The notes: generated by a model not told the origin, from the sequence alone. A DNA stretch of 64,000 nt from Cavia porcellus (GCF_034190915.1 NW_026947502.1:1861173-1925172), one strand, 5' to 3'; counted from the stretch's first letter, positions 10,870 to 22,365 are shown. Numbers and translations are program-made.

Positions 10870-11815
10870 GGGAACTTGGAGGGCACATGCCTCGTTTTGA
10901 GGTTCTACTGATGTTAGGCCCGGGGAGATTAAGACTTTACCCCTGGGGCACGTGCTGGAGCCTGCCTCCTTCAGTCACTGGTCTGTGACAGACATGTTTG
11001 TTCCCTGAGTAGTGAGAAATCTGCAAAACCCTTGGGCCTAGCAGAACTTAGAAATTTAGGAGAAGTGTTTTCAGCACACGGAGTGTTAGAATCACCCTGA
11101 CCATTTACATTTATTGTGATAGCGGGTATATTTTTCTTGCCTCATCATCTAATTTAAGGATTAGATGCACGTGGGATTTTCTTTTTGGTGCTGTTTTCCT
11201 GTGCAGTCTGTCTTCAGGAATGTGGAAGTATGTATTAGTTTTACTTGTGGCTTTGCCAACTTCAGATATCCTTGAAGTCATATTGATTGGCTTTAGAGAC
11301 TTATCCCTGTTAATCTATTCATGGAAGATTAGCAAGGCAACACTGTTAAACTATAACTTTCTGCCTTCCTGTACACTTTCTCTTGTGGGATTTTTGTGGG
11401 ATTGCTCACCCTAACTTGGTAAACGAATCGCACATAGTTCAGGTTGTGTAGCTTTCTTTTCCAGAGGTAAATGGTTGGAAGTCCTGATTCGCACAATGGA
11501 ACCAAGATGAAGGTTGACCACGTGCTCTAAGTCTGTGGTTTCCAACCATGGCAAAGTCAGTTCCGTCCTGAAATTGAGTCTGAGCTGCACAGAATGGCAG
11601 CTGAGTGGGGCCACCCAGTGAGGTGACGCTGAGGTGCTCGGGGGACTTTGCAGCAGCTAGAGTGAGACCCACTCCTTCTGCCTCCCCGTTTCCTGAGACC
11701 CGTGCTTGGGGTGGCCTGGCTGGTCAGCTGGCAGAGGACAGTCTTGTCTCGGGTCTGTATTTATTTTCTGATGCAATGTTTTCTTCCAGGCCTAAGGCTG
11801 GCCTCACAGGTGTAC
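10870..11815. other. Intronic sequence, nothing recognised
   Basis: 11040-11420 is more AT-rich than its surroundings and may be an unrecognised old repeat. No coding signal. Confidence 0.4.
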
Positions 11816-11819
11816 TACT

Positions 11820-12880
11820 GTGTACCACACGCAGATCGGCAGGCATTAAATCCCTTCAAAATCCAGGCTGGCTTCTTGGCAGACACTGACAAACTAATCC
11901 CAAAATTCATAGGGAAATACAAAGGGTCCAGAAGACCTGAAACAATCTTGAAAAAGAGGGGAAAAGTTGGAGGATTCTTGCTTTGTGGCTTTAAAACATA
12001 CTGCAAAGCTATGGTGACCAAGATGGTGTGGTACTGGCAGAAGGGTAGACCAGGAGCAGTGGAACAGAACTGTGAAAAATATCTTTTCACATTGACTTTT
12101 GACAAAAATGCTAAGATAATTCAGTGGGAGAAAAGCCAGTCTTTTCACCAGTGGCATCTGTACAACTGGGTATCTGCCTGCAAAAGAACTGGATCTCTTC
12201 CTTCCACCGTATACACAGTGCAAGAGCTGAAGCATTTTATAAAAATCTTTTTAAAGGGAGGAATGAGCCTTCGTTACTTTGGTTTAGGCAGTGTTAGATA
12301 CAGCGTCAGAAGCACAAGTGATAAAAAATAGATGAACTGGCCTTCAAGAAGATCTCATGACTTTGGAGGGCATCATCAAGAAAGGGAGCAACAGCCCACC
12401 GAATGAGGAACTCATCTGTGAATCCTGCGCCTGCCGAGGGACTCCCCTCGGTGAGAGGAGAACTGCTGCGTTTACAATGGACAAGGGATGCCAGGAGACA
12501 TTTTGCAAAGGAGATAAACCAGCGGCCAAAAAACCACATGAAGACATGCAAATAAAAACGTCACGAGATGCTACCTCACCCCTGCTAGGGCTGCAGCCTT
12601 GCTGAGGAGGAGGAGGAACCGAGGCCTCCTGCACGGCCTGGAAATGGCCTGGGGCAGGCAGCTCATAGAGACAGAGGTGGACTCATGGTTACCGGGAGGG
12701 GAGGAGGGAAGAGAAGTGGGCTGACTGCCAAGGCGGATGGGGGTCTTTTGGGGGTGAGAACGATGTGTTCCAAGGTTGGTGGTGGTGAGTTGTACACTTG
12801 CCTTGTACCTTCTAAATGAGTGGATCGGTAGCATGTGCGTTACGGCACATAAAACTGGTGTATATTCTAAAAATGAATCT
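11820..12880 (+). mobile_element. 5'-truncated LINE-1, ORF2 C-terminus and 3' UTR relic
   Basis: The open frame through 12331 contains degraded L1 ORF2 C-terminal landmarks. These include LIPKFIGKYKGSRRPETIL, a KVGGF block followed by a KTYCKA motif, a VWYW motif, IQWEK and NWVSACKR. The reverse-transcriptase catalytic part is absent. Downstream are L1 3'-UTR-like pieces: CATGAAGACATGCAAATAAAA then ATGCTACCTCACCCCTG near 12570, and a GGTTACCGGGAGGGGAGG ... GTTGTACACTTGCC block ending near 12880. The copy is old and cannot encode a working ORF2 protein. Confidence 0.82.
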
Positions 12881-12884
12881 GACA

Positions 12885-14655
12885 GCGGGATTTCTCTTCT
12901 CCTTTCAGGTACATTTTCAATTCTCTCTTATGCCAAGTGGAGTCTCATTTGGGGCTGATGGATCTTTAACAGCTCTCTAACGCTTCCCAATCTTTTTCAT
13001 AACCAGAAGGGATCAAAATTCGTGTGCCGTCTTAACAGACAAAGTGTCTGGTTGAAATTTAATAAAACTGGGCTGAGGCAGAAATCAGACTGTCATTGAA
13101 GAGAGTGCTGGACTGGTGATCCTCATGGCCTCCCTTGGGGGCTCCACTAGGCGTGCCCCTGTGAGCCCCCTGGGCGCCTGGGCCTGTGACCTCGCAGTCT
13201 GAGCCCGTGTGCTCTCTGCCCACGGGGCATCTGCTGTTAGAGCGTTAGAGAGCTCACCGTGTTTGAAAACCCGTGCATAACACCTGGCCCCTGGGTGGCC
13301 CTAAGGCTGGGGCCCCTGTATGACCCCAGATCCCTTGGGAAGGAGGAGCAGAGGTGCGGATGTTCCTGAGAGGGGCAGTGGGCAGCACTGAGGCACAGAG
13401 GAAGCTGGAGGCCAAGGAGGAGGCCTCTCTTGGCCTTTATCCCACAGACAGAGGTGGTGATCAGGGAGGAGCAGGCTTGGGATTCGGGTCTGCATGTCTC
13501 CAGCTCTCTCTCAGAGCTTTGCATAGTGCTGTCAGGATTACTGAAGATAGCAAGGAGGGGGCACCCAGTTCACAGGTCGCCCAGCCCCACTCCTCATTCT
13601 GCAGAAGGGGGATGAGGTGTGGTGGGGACAGGAGGGACCCACACCCACTGTCCAGTGTTCTCTGTCCCTCCAGCCTGCCTGTCAGAGCAGGGTCCAGCCT
13701 GGCCACCAGCTGGGCTCTGTACTTGGCCCTGGGTGCGTGTGACCGTTAGCATCAGGCTCAGAAACTGACTCTGGTAGGTTTAGGCCAAAAGAGGGACATT
13801 TGGGAATCAGGGATTCACAGGCCCCAGCCGGGGCAGGGCCTGACAGGCAGAGACTTTGGGGTACCATGGCACTCAGGGACAGCCCTGTCCATGGTCTCCA
13901 CACTTAAGGCAACTCTAGAGGCCCCATCTCTGGCCAGAGGACAGAGCCCTGCTTGAGGGGAGGGAGGCCCCTATGTGTCCACCCCAAATGCTAAGAGGGC
14001 CAGGCAGGTAGGGCTCTGCTGCAAGGCACATCAGGCCCTTCCAGAAGGGGGTGCTCCAGAAGGCGCAGAACCAGAGCAGCCCAGATGTAGGCACGGGCGC
14101 TGGCCTGCCGATGGCCAGCCACTCTGGTGACGGCACCACTCCTGGCACAGTGGAGATCTGTACTCGGATGTCCTCCAGGGCGCTGCTCTGAGAAAGAGCC
14201 ACACTGCCTCAGTCCCTGTTCAGCTGTGGTGCAACCTCAGCGCCCGGCCGCTTCCCTTCCTGGGGAGCCCCTGGATGGCCCTGCTGTGCCCGGTCACTGA
14301 CAGTGTCCCCAGGCGGGCCGTGTCACTTGTACAGCACTCTCAGTGGCGCCACTGTGAGACCGGGCCATCTCTGGGGGGAGGCTGGTGGTCCCTGCCCCTC
14401 GTCCTGCTGAGTCTCCCAGGTCATTGTCTGAGGGGAGAGACGGGACATGGCTCTCCTGGGTGTGTAGTTCTCGGCCGGGAATCTCAGCAGGGCCAGCATT
14501 TCGGGCCATCCCATGGATGTGCAAGCCAGGTGTGTACACACCGATGCACACCATCCCGCCCTTTGCGGAAGTCTGGTTCCGTCTGTCGGGTCAGCCTCTG
14601 CCTTGCTTTTTCCTTATGCTGGGGCCACTGTCATTGAGCTCTGTTCAGTGCTTTA
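12885..14655. other. GC-rich intron, nothing recognised
   Basis: No repeat consensus or coding similarity recognised. Several open frames overlap on both strands, the pattern expected from composition alone. Confidence 0.45.
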
Positions 14656-14659
14656 TTAT

Positions 14660-14755
14660 TGTCTAGGGTCTTGGGTTGTGCAGGCTGAACTTGTGATCCT
14701 CCTGCCGTCTGAGTGGTGGGATCACGTCTGTGTCCATGCCTGGCTTTTGCTATCC
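14660..14755 (-). repeat. Partial B1/7SL-type SINE, antisense
   Basis: The + strand reads GTGCAGGCTGAACTTGTGATCCTCCTGCC ... GTGGGATCACGTCTGTGTCCATGCCTGGC. This is a degraded antisense 7SL-derived SINE ('caggctg.acttg..atcctcctgcctc ... gggat.acaggtgtg..ccatgcctggc'). Confidence 0.5.
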
Positions 14756-15398
14756 TTGTTGTTCCCACAGGAGCCTTGACAAACACCTGCCGGTCTGTGC
14801 CAGGGGCTGTGCAGACGACAAGGCTGCGGACAGGCCTGGCTGCGGGGCTGTGCACACAGGGAGGAGGAGCAGCCACTGACTTCTGTTTCCCATGAGACCC
14901 GACTGTGCGGCGTCCGTGTCCTGAATGCTTTAAGATCCAGAGGAACAGCATGCGGCTGTTGGTCCTGTGGATCCTTAAAAATTTTTTAACTTTAGTTTCA
15001 ATTTCTAGTGACTGTTTCACCATAAATCAAGCAGCAAAGAGCAGGCACAGGAGAAGGAAGTGGGGGCCACTTCACAAGTCATCCAAGCCTCAGCGTGCTG
15101 GCGGGATGCCAGGCTCTGGGCTCCTGTGTGGCACGTGAGGCGTGGACCAAGCCTTCCCGGGAGCGTCTCTCCATCCCAAGGGGAGACAGGTGGGCACAGC
15201 GGTCATGGACTTGCAGAAGGGGCAGGGTACCATGCCTTGTGCGAGACACAGGCCGGACGGACATGGGAGACATGGGGAGCGACAGCGCGGCAGGCTCCCA
15301 GCTGAGCACTTCTCGGGTCGGGACACTTGAGAGATTTCTTTAGTGTTATCAGATTGGGAGCAGATGCTGATTCTTATTAATAAAGATCACATATAAGA

Positions 15399-15530
15399 AC
15401 AGGGGCACAGGGCTGGGGATTTAGCTCAGCGGCATAAGTGCCTGCATTGTAAGCAGGCAGTTGTGAGTTCGATCCCTGGTACTGATAAAAAGGAAAAAGA
15501 AAAAAAAAAAATAAAAAAGTACAGGGGCAC
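15399..15530 (+). repeat. ID-type tRNA-derived SINE with 10-bp target duplication
   Basis: The element body (15409-15520) begins GGCTGGGGATTTAGCTCAGC. It has a Pol III A box (TTAGCTCAGCGG, 15421-15432) and B box (AGTTCGATCCC, 15466-15476), and ends in an impure A-rich tail. ACAGGGGCAC is repeated exactly at 15399-15408 and 15521-15530. The intact boxes and perfect duplication indicate a recent L1-mediated insertion. It is not a functional tRNA gene. Confidence 0.88.
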
Positions 15531-15534
15531 TTGC

Positions 15535-16375
15535 CACGGGCAGCAGGGAATCAAAGTCCTGGGAAAAACTCAGCAAAATGTAGCTCATGTTCTGTGCCTT
15601 GTTTTCCTGTCAGCTTTCTTCTGCTGTTCTTCGCAAGGGTTGCTCTTGGAGTACACACTAAAATGTTTGAAAATGAGGCACTTTATTAATGAACCCCATT
15701 TTGTGGAGAGCCCCACCCCCAGTGTTCTTCAGACTGGTGGCCTGTGGAGGAAGTTGGTGGTGCCTCGGGTAATTAGTGATGGTTTCAGCTTGGTCATCTG
15801 TTGGCTGGGGGCAGTGGTCTCTCGCTGGTTGTGGCTTGACTCGGGGATGCTCACTGCTGGTCCTCAGATGCTGGCCAGGCATTTGACTAGGTGATGGCCA
15901 TGTTGATTTGGAGTGGTCCCTGTTGGCCTTGGGGGTGGCCATCCACTGACCTCACCATAGCCAGGCCCCAGATCATCAGCATGATGGACATGTGTGGGTT
16001 TCACAGTGCTCAACGGGATGGGTTAATTCTGGCAAGGAATATGTCAAAACTCTCATCTGAGGACGCCGCCTCCTAGAGGCTTCCGGTGTGCGAAAACCTG
16101 GCTTACCAGCCTCACTGCTGCCTCCGTGGGCTTTAGAGCCCCTCAAGGGGTCGCCTGAGAGAGCCCCCACAGGCATTGCCTCTGCCTGGCTTCCTGAGCA
16201 TGGCATCGTCAGCAGACCCAGTTCCCCTGTCAGCTGGCCAGCTTCTCCGGGGTCCCGCCAGGGTCACCAGGGTATGTATCACCAGAGCCATCTGCCCTGC
16301 TATGTTGGGGTCTTCTGGAAGAGGAGCCTCCCTGAGGCACAGTTCATCCCTCTTTGTGCTAGAAGGTCCAGTCTG
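15535..16375. other. Intronic sequence, nothing recognised
   Basis: 15590-15900 has moderate A+T and could be an old LTR or LINE piece, but I cannot name it. Confidence 0.35.
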
Positions 16376-16384
16376 GCCCCAGCC

Positions 16385-16465
16385 CTTCCCAGACACCCTG
16401 GGCAAGCCTCCTCCCTCACTGGGCCTCAGTTTCCTCATTTGGAAAGCAGCGGGCTGGGTTGGGTC
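16385..16465 (+). repeat. MIR SINE fragment
   Basis: CCTGGGCAAGCCTCCTCCCTCACTGGGCCTCAGTTTCCTCATTTGGAAA matches the MIR core (CTTGGGCAAG..., CCTCAGTTTCCTCATCTG) in sense orientation. Confidence 0.7.
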
Positions 16466-17105
16466 AGGTGAGCTACGAGGCACCGAACGGCGTGCCTGGC
16501 TCCGAGTGTGTCTGGGGTGTGTGTGAGGTGACGGGGTGGAAGGGACCGCTGTCTCCACAGAGGACTGAGGCTGAGGTCACCCGCTGGCCAGAAAGCACGC
16601 TGGGAGCCTGGGCTCTTGGACTTCACTTGCTACCGCCTGGCTGACTTCATTCCCACACTTTTTTGAGTTCTATTAATAAGTGGGTTGGAGACATTGGTCT
16701 TCCTAAAGCCACGCACACCAGGAATGTCCGTGACAGTGTGCTGCATGTTCCACTGACATGCAGGGGACTGGAACCACCACTGGCCCTTCATCACACGTCT
16801 CTCGGAGGACGTGTCCCTGAGCTCTCGGGCCAGCCTGGCACTCAGACTTCGAGCATTTGCTGACGGAGCCAGGGCTGGCAGCACCCTGGAGCCAGTGATG
16901 AGTCAGACGTGGGGCCTCGGGGCTCCCACCGGGGCTCCCTGCCCTCTCAGCATCCACGGCCTTGTCCTGCTTGTCCCTGCTGCCCTTCCGGGCCTCCTCC
17001 CTGCCGCGTGCCCTGCATATCGTTGTGCGTCCCCCTCCTCCTGCTCTTCCTGTGTCTCCCAGAGAATGAACGGCCTCCCCTCCCCCTGCTCCCTGCTGGG
17101 GAACC

Positions 17106-17432
17106 TGTATTTGTTTCCTGTGGCTGTTGTAACAAATTGCTTAAAAGGACAGACATTCATTTTCTGAAAATCTGAAATCAGCATGATCTGGCTGAAATCG
17201 GGGCATTTTCAGGGCAGTTCCTTGGGAGCTTCTGGGGCAACGCCTTTTGCTGGCTTCTTTCAGTTTCTGTGGCTGTCAGTGTCCCTTGGCTTGTGGCCAC
17301 ATCATTCCAGTTTCTGTCTCTGGTCACATTGCCTCCACCGTGTGCTTGCATCCGGACTCATCCTGGTCTTCAGGACAGGTAGCTGTGGAGCCTTTGACAC
17401 GGTCACATCTGCGAAGTCCGTCTTTACCACAT
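17106..17432 (-). repeat. MaLR-type LTR, antisense (MLT1-like)
   Basis: The + strand carries the classic reverse-complement signature: TGTATTTGTTTCCTGTGGCTGTTGTAACAAATT, then a CTTCTGGGGCAACG region, TTCCTTGGCTTGTGGC-like TCCCTTGGCTTGTGGCCACATCATTCCA, and GGTCACATCTGCGAAGTCC. Old and lacking a clear second boundary. Confidence 0.7.
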
Positions 17433-18362
17433 AAACTGCTGTGCATGGGGGCAGCACTGTGGACCTGGAGAATCTGGGGGGCTGTTTCCTCAGCCAGCCA
17501 CAGACCCGGGAGCCCTGAGGCAGCTGTGCCCCAAGTCCTGACCTGAGTTCTGCTTCCCGGTTCCCTCGCATGGCCCTCCAGGACACCTGTTCTGTAGCTC
17601 CAGATCCAGCTGTTGCCCCCCAGGAGAGCCACCCTGAGGTGTGTCCTGCCCTGGGCTCTGTCTCCTGTCCATGTCCTCACCTGGACACCCACTGTCCAGT
17701 GCTCTGCCACTCCTCATCTCACCCTTCGTGCTCAGGCACCATCTCAGGGTGGTCCGCAGCCGGGGCCTGAGCTGTGGGCCTTCAGAGCTGTGGTTCTCTC
17801 TGGTTGGAGCACCAGCTCTCCTGGCCGCTCGTCTGGCCAGTGCAAAGGGCCAGGCAGGCACCAGCGTCCTCCACCACCTTTCCTGTTCTCGAGTCTGTCC
17901 TTTGTCCCTCTGTGTTTCCACTGGTCCAGCTGCTGGCCGCAGAGCCTCTGCTGGTGGGCCGTCCACATTACTGCCTGACACCAGGCCTGCCCCATAGTAC
18001 CCATGGCTGAGTGCACCAGGGAATGGCACCCATGCCAGGCTCGCCTCTCGTGGCAGAGGTCAGCATGGCAGTGTCACCTCCTCTTTGTCCCTGAGGACTG
18101 CAAGCTGGAACCAGACAGGCAGCCCAAGGTCAGGGAGGAGGGCAGCCTGTCCTCCACACTGTCCTCCCGGCTGAGATGATGGTGTGGCAGAGGCCAGGGG
18201 GTTGTTTTGAGGGTGTGGTTTCCTGACATCCAGATGGTGACCTGGGACTGCATGCCCAGTACATACCCCACATCAAACGGGGACCCCAGCCGGTGCCAGC
18301 TAAGCCAGGTGTCCCACTTTCTGAGAGAATCTGGGAGTCTTTCCTTGTGGAGTCTTCTTATT

Positions 18363-18446
18363 CTTTTTTTTTTTGTACTGGGAATTGAACTCAGGACCTC
18401 ATGCCTGCCAGGCAGGCACTGTGCCACTGTACTAAATTCCTGGGCC
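18363..18446 (-). repeat. ID-type SINE, antisense
   Basis: It starts with a T-run on the + strand, then TGTACTGGGAATTGAACTCAGGACCTCATGCCTGCC and a final GGGCC. The complement reads as an ID element with a B box (GAGTTCAATTCCC) and a degraded A box. No exact target duplication was found. Confidence 0.75.
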
Positions 18447-18449
18447 TTC

Positions 18450-19538
18450 TGGTTCTTAAGTCTGAGTTTGAGCTTTTAAAATCCCACAATGGTTGGTAAT
18501 GGAGATGCACCTTCAGGTTGGACTCTGTGTGAGCCCCCAACAGGAGACCTTTGGGTTACGGATAGTGCACCAAAAATTGAAGCAGGAGAGGGCGCCGTGG
18601 GGTGGTGGACTAAAGGATGGCGGATGGTCCAGGAAAGTGGTACCCTGTGCTCACGGCGGAGGGGAGTTGAGAGGACCTGAGCAGGCGTTAAAAGGAGGGT
18701 AGGGGTTTACCAGCTGGCTGGGGCAAGAGGTGGGGTCGAGGTGCCCAGCTAAAGGCCTGGCAGGTCAGCTGTTCCCTGTGACTTGCGTAAGGACTGGGAA
18801 GATGGAGGCAGCTGCACCTTGAATGCTGTAGGACAGGGCTGCCTGATCCCGAGAGTAACAGGAAGGGCCGTCTGGTCTTCAGAGAGGCAGCAGGATGCTT
18901 CCTGTAGAGTCTGGTCTTGTGCTGGGGGTGGCTAGAGACCGGCAATGGGGTACAGTGGGACTGTGGCCAGTTACATGTCCATGTCTGTCCAAGGTGTCCA
19001 CTGTTGGCGGAGTGCTACCCTCTTTGATCAGAGCCTACATTGGAATTGCCTTTTTAAAACAGGACATTTCTTCAGTTTGAGTGTCGGGCTCAGTTTTGTA
19101 AGTATTGTTTGGCCCAAATTGAATATGTCTGTGGCTGGCTTTGGCTCCTGGCTGACGTTCTCTACCTTTGTCTTGAGTTTTGGGCTGCTGGAGTTGGAGT
19201 GGCCCTTGGCCAGTATGGGATCATGCTTGGTGTCATGCTAGGGCCATGGACAGGTCTGCAGCTGCCCTGGAGTCCCTTGCCAGGGACTGAGTCAGGTTGC
19301 CCTTGCCATGTTGGTATCACGAGTGCACTGGTGTTTCTGGAAGGACAGTTGAGGTGCAGGTTTGGAGTGACAGTGGCCTGGCCTCTAAAAGTGGTGTCTG
19401 AGCAGAGGAGGGACACCAGCCCATGCCCTCTAGCCCACTAGGGCTGCAGTCGAGGCCAGTGGGGCTGGGCAGGACTCTCGAGGGGAAAGCACTGCCCTTC
19501 TCTGGCTCCCCGCTGCTCCTCCTCTTCGGTCTGTTGTG
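18450..19538. other. Intron immediately upstream of the ADAMTS2 exon
   Basis: No repeat family recognised. The open frame running from 19423 through the exon starts in intron and is not a coding start. Confidence 0.5.
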
Positions 19539-19575
19539 TACTGAGAGTGTGAACCTCTCTCCTTTGCCTCTGCAG
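19539..19575 (+). promoter_or_regulatory. ADAMTS2: 3' splice site (acceptor) of the ADAMTS2 exon
   Basis: A pyrimidine-rich tract (19554-19571) leads to a CAG acceptor whose AG is at 19574-19575. Two branch-point-like heptamers lie at a suitable distance: TACTGAG at 19539-19545 and TGTGAAC at 19548-19554. The conserved protein reading starts exactly after this AG, which fixes the exon edge. Confidence 0.85.
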
Positions 19576-19735
19576 GCCGGTCTGATCCGGATGGAGGAGG
19601 AGGAGTTCTTCATCGAGCCCCTGGAGCAGGGGCTGGCGGCGCAGGAGGCTGAGCAGGGCCGAGTGCACGTCGTGTATCGGCGGCCGCCTACGCCCAAGGC
19701 CCCTCTTCCCGGAGCCCCGCAGGCCCTGGAGACAG
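19576..19735 (+). CDS. ADAMTS2: ADAMTS2 propeptide exon (procollagen I N-proteinase)
   Basis: This 160-nt exon encodes 53 codons plus the first base of a split glycine codon. It begins [18 protein letters not shown], continues through a [10 protein letters not shown] block and ends in APQALET. I recognise this as the late propeptide of ADAMTS2, very roughly residues 180-230, a little before the RRRARRHA-type furin site that releases the zinc protease. The paralogues ADAMTS3 and ADAMTS14 share the FFIEPLE and HVVY core but differ around it, so ADAMTS2 is favoured. The enzyme is secreted and removes the N-propeptide of fibrillar procollagens, mainly types I-III. Loss causes dermatosparaxis in animals and the dermatosparaxis type of Ehlers-Danlos syndrome. 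The frame is open from acceptor to donor with no stop or frameshift, so the exon looks functional. The proline-rich tail after YRR differs from the human sequence as I recall it, as expected for a linker. The exon starts on a codon boundary and ends in phase 1. Confidence 0.93.
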
Positions 19736-19741
19736 GTAAGG
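19736..19741 (+). promoter_or_regulatory. ADAMTS2: 5' splice site (donor) of the ADAMTS2 exon
   Basis: The exon ends ...ACAG and is followed by GTAAGG, a near-consensus donor. The last exon base is the first base of a glycine codon, matching the phase-1 junction expected before the next ADAMTS2 exon. Confidence 0.88.
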
Positions 19742-20524
19742 CTGCTGCAGCCATCAGGCTGCATGGGAAACACTGGGTCCCTGATTCCCAGGGGAACATC
19801 CTGGGGGGCAGAGACACCCCTCCTCGGGCCCAATAATAGGCAGAGTGCAGCCCGGCCATGGCACAGTGGAGTGCTGGGGCTTGGGGCTGGCACCCCCATT
19901 CTGGGTGCACACAGGCAGGAAACAGCTTCGGCACCCAGTGCGTGCAGGCCTGGGGCCCTCACGAAAGAAGCAGAGGTTCTTCCTGAGGACCAACACATGT
20001 AGGAGGGCAGGGCCAGCCCAGCCCAGGCCTGCACCCCACACCCCTCCTGCTGCCTGTGTTGCCCCATGACAGTGCAGCCTGATTGAGGGCTCTTTCTAGA
20101 TTCCCCATGGGATGAGCCCCAGAAAGACCCTGGGTTGCTGCCAGTGCCTGAGGAGCCTCTATACATTTGTGGGATTTTCTCTTAATTTCACATGAGCGTG
20201 TACTTTGGGCCCAGGAATGTGAAGGTAACTGCAGGTGACCAGGGTGATTGGCTTCTGCCTGTGTCCTCACCATGGTGTCCCAAACCTCCCTGCAGTCTCT
20301 GATTCCGGACTATGGTGAGGCCCAGGCCAGGGTCTGCTGTGGTCCTGCAACAGCCATTGTTCCCAGGGCCCAACTGTGTGGACGAGGCCACCTTACCCAG
20401 GCTGGAGCCCTCGGCCTCTTGCCCTGCTATCTGGCTGCTGAAGGCTGCTGTGGGTGGTGACAGCCCAGCAGTTGGCCCTGGGGCCCTCGCTCCCAGGAGT
20501 GAGCACTCCTGAGCCTTGCACCAT

Positions 20525-20770
20525 GATTTACTGCCTCACACGCCTCCCGCAGAGCGGCCCTGGCTCATTAATTTAGATCTCCCGACTGACAGATCAATTG
20601 GGTGCAGCCTGGCAGGGCTCATTCTAATTTCAAGAGGCCGTGTCAAATAACTTTGCAAAGGAATTGTTCCGTCAGGTAGCCCAGCGCGCTGTGGAGCCGA
20701 TCAATACTTCTGGCGGGCCCCGCTTGCCTGGTAATGAATCGTCGTCTTCTGTGGTTGCCAGCAGCGGGGC
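20525..20770. promoter_or_regulatory. Candidate conserved non-coding element
   Basis: Within GC-rich intron 0.8 kb after the exon, this 245-bp island has no repeat signature. It carries several TF-like AT cores: CATTAATTTAGATC, GATCAATTGGG, CTAATTTC, CAAATAACTTTGCAAAGG, GATCAATAC and GTAATGAATC. The combination of unique sequence and clustered homeodomain/TCF/CAAT-like sites resembles developmental enhancers. Conservation cannot be tested here. Confidence 0.35.
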
Positions 20771-20774
20771 TGCT

Positions 20775-21985
20775 GGGCACAACCTGCTTGGCCTCAGCGC
20801 CTGCTGCCTCCCCTAACCTGGGGCTTTCTGTGTGTGTGCACATGTGTGACAGCCATGGTGGGCAAGAGTGAAAATGGGGCAGGGCCCGCCCTCAGACCTG
20901 GGCTCAGGCCCCCTCCCCAGCACAGCCCTTGCAAGCCTGGGCCTCCGACCTCTCCCTTCTCCCAGCTTTGGACGGGCTTGGAAATGCCTCCCTCTCAGGC
21001 AGCTCAGGGCCTGGCCATGTCACGCTTCAGGCTTGATACTCGTGCGTGGGCTGGCCCCTGCTGGAAGGTTCTGGGTGGCTCCAGCAGTGCAAGGCGGGGC
21101 CTGCAGCGTGGACCTGGCCAGGTGCCTGTGGCTGAGTCTCTGGCCTTGAATTCCACAGGGCTCTTATCTTCCTGAGCATGGCAGCCCTTCCCCCGTGGCC
21201 TCGTTGGCCTAACCTTACTTTCTGACTTCTGCTGGTGTTTTGGCATCTTCTGTTGGATCCTCTCCACCTCACAACCCTCGTCCACCTATCTTTAATGAGA
21301 AGTTGAAACAGAGAACACAGGAAAGGAATTTCAAACTCAGAAGAAGTCCAGAAACCACTGGCCTTAGAAAAGTCTGGGTGAGGCCAGCGGTCAGGTCGGG
21401 GTGAGGCTGAAGGGTGTGGTGGTGGGGCTGGTCGTGGGCCATGGCGGGAGGTGGCCTTGGCCACGGCTGAGCCTGAGACTCCTGTCCTGGCTGCATAGAC
21501 CATCACTGACCGTCCAGGCTGTGGGTGTGGGTCCAGGCCTGGGGCCATGGTCGCAGGGCACAGGCTCAGGGTCTGCAGCTTAGACCTCTCTTTGACGTTC
21601 CTGCCCAGTGTCAGCCTGACTTGCGTGAGGGAGTTGGGTTTTCGGGGAGTTCACTTTCTCTGGGTGTGCCAAACTGTTCCCACACGGCCAGGGCTGAGGT
21701 CGGCTCATTCCCTGGCTGGCAGGGGTCCAGAAACAGTTTATGTTGGAGCTGGGCTGAGGGCCCAGGGTGACCTCAGACGGCTCAGCTCCCATCGGTCTCA
21801 GCCATCCGGGATCAAAGTGGCAGTCTGGTGATGCACAAAAGCCATGTTCTGTGGCCAGCAGAGCAGAGGACATGGGTTGCTGGGCACAGAGTCTGAGGGC
21901 CTCAGAGCAAATTGTGTGTGCACGTGCGTGTGTGCACATGGAGGGGAGGTACCATGTGTGTTAGTGTGCGTGCATGCAGAGGGGA
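20775..21985. other. GC-rich intron, nothing recognised
   Basis: A TG-rich patch lies around 21916-21975. No coding or repeat consensus was recognised. Confidence 0.4.
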
Positions 21986-21991
21986 GACGCT

Positions 21992-22365
21992 GTGGCTTGG
22001 GCATGGTTTATTCCCCAGGCGTTCTGTGCTGGAGCCCCGTTCCCCGGGGCCAGGGCGGTGGTGAAGCGGTGGAACCTGGGAGAGGTGCCATGGTCATGGG
22101 CTCTACCTCCACGAGTGGATCAGCTGTGGTTTTACGGAGCTGGTGGGACTCACAAGAGTGAGTCCGTCCTCATGAAAGCAGGCTGTGGGTTATAAAGCGG
22201 GAACGCCCTGTGTGTGTCTCCAGCACGAGGCCCTCGCCCTTGCTGCTGTGCGCCTGTGTCTGAGATGCTAGTGCTGTGCCATGTGGACCCATGAAACTCT
22301 CAACTGATAACGTACCATCCCTCAGGTATTTTGCTATACAGTGTGGAATGGACACAGACACGAGG
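21992..22365 (+). repeat. MaLR-type solo LTR (MST-like)
   Basis: It contains GGGAGAGGTGCCATGGTCATGGGC, GTGGGACTCACAAGAGTGAG and GGTTATAAAG (TATA-like). It ends with CCTCAGGTATTTTGCTATACAG ... GAATGGACACAGACA, which matches MaLR LTR 3' ends. Confidence 0.6.

Noticed and set aside
11702..12331. Functional 209-codon gene
   Set aside because: The protein text is the C-terminal part of L1 ORF2, 5'-truncated and diverged, followed by L1 3'-UTR sequence.
15411..15485. tRNA gene
   Set aside because: It has Pol III A and B boxes but belongs to an ID SINE, with an A-rich tail and target duplications and no tRNA cloverleaf 3' half.
19438..20166. 242-codon minus-strand open frame over the exon
   Set aside because: It is the antisense shadow of the ADAMTS2 exon and its GC-rich flanks.
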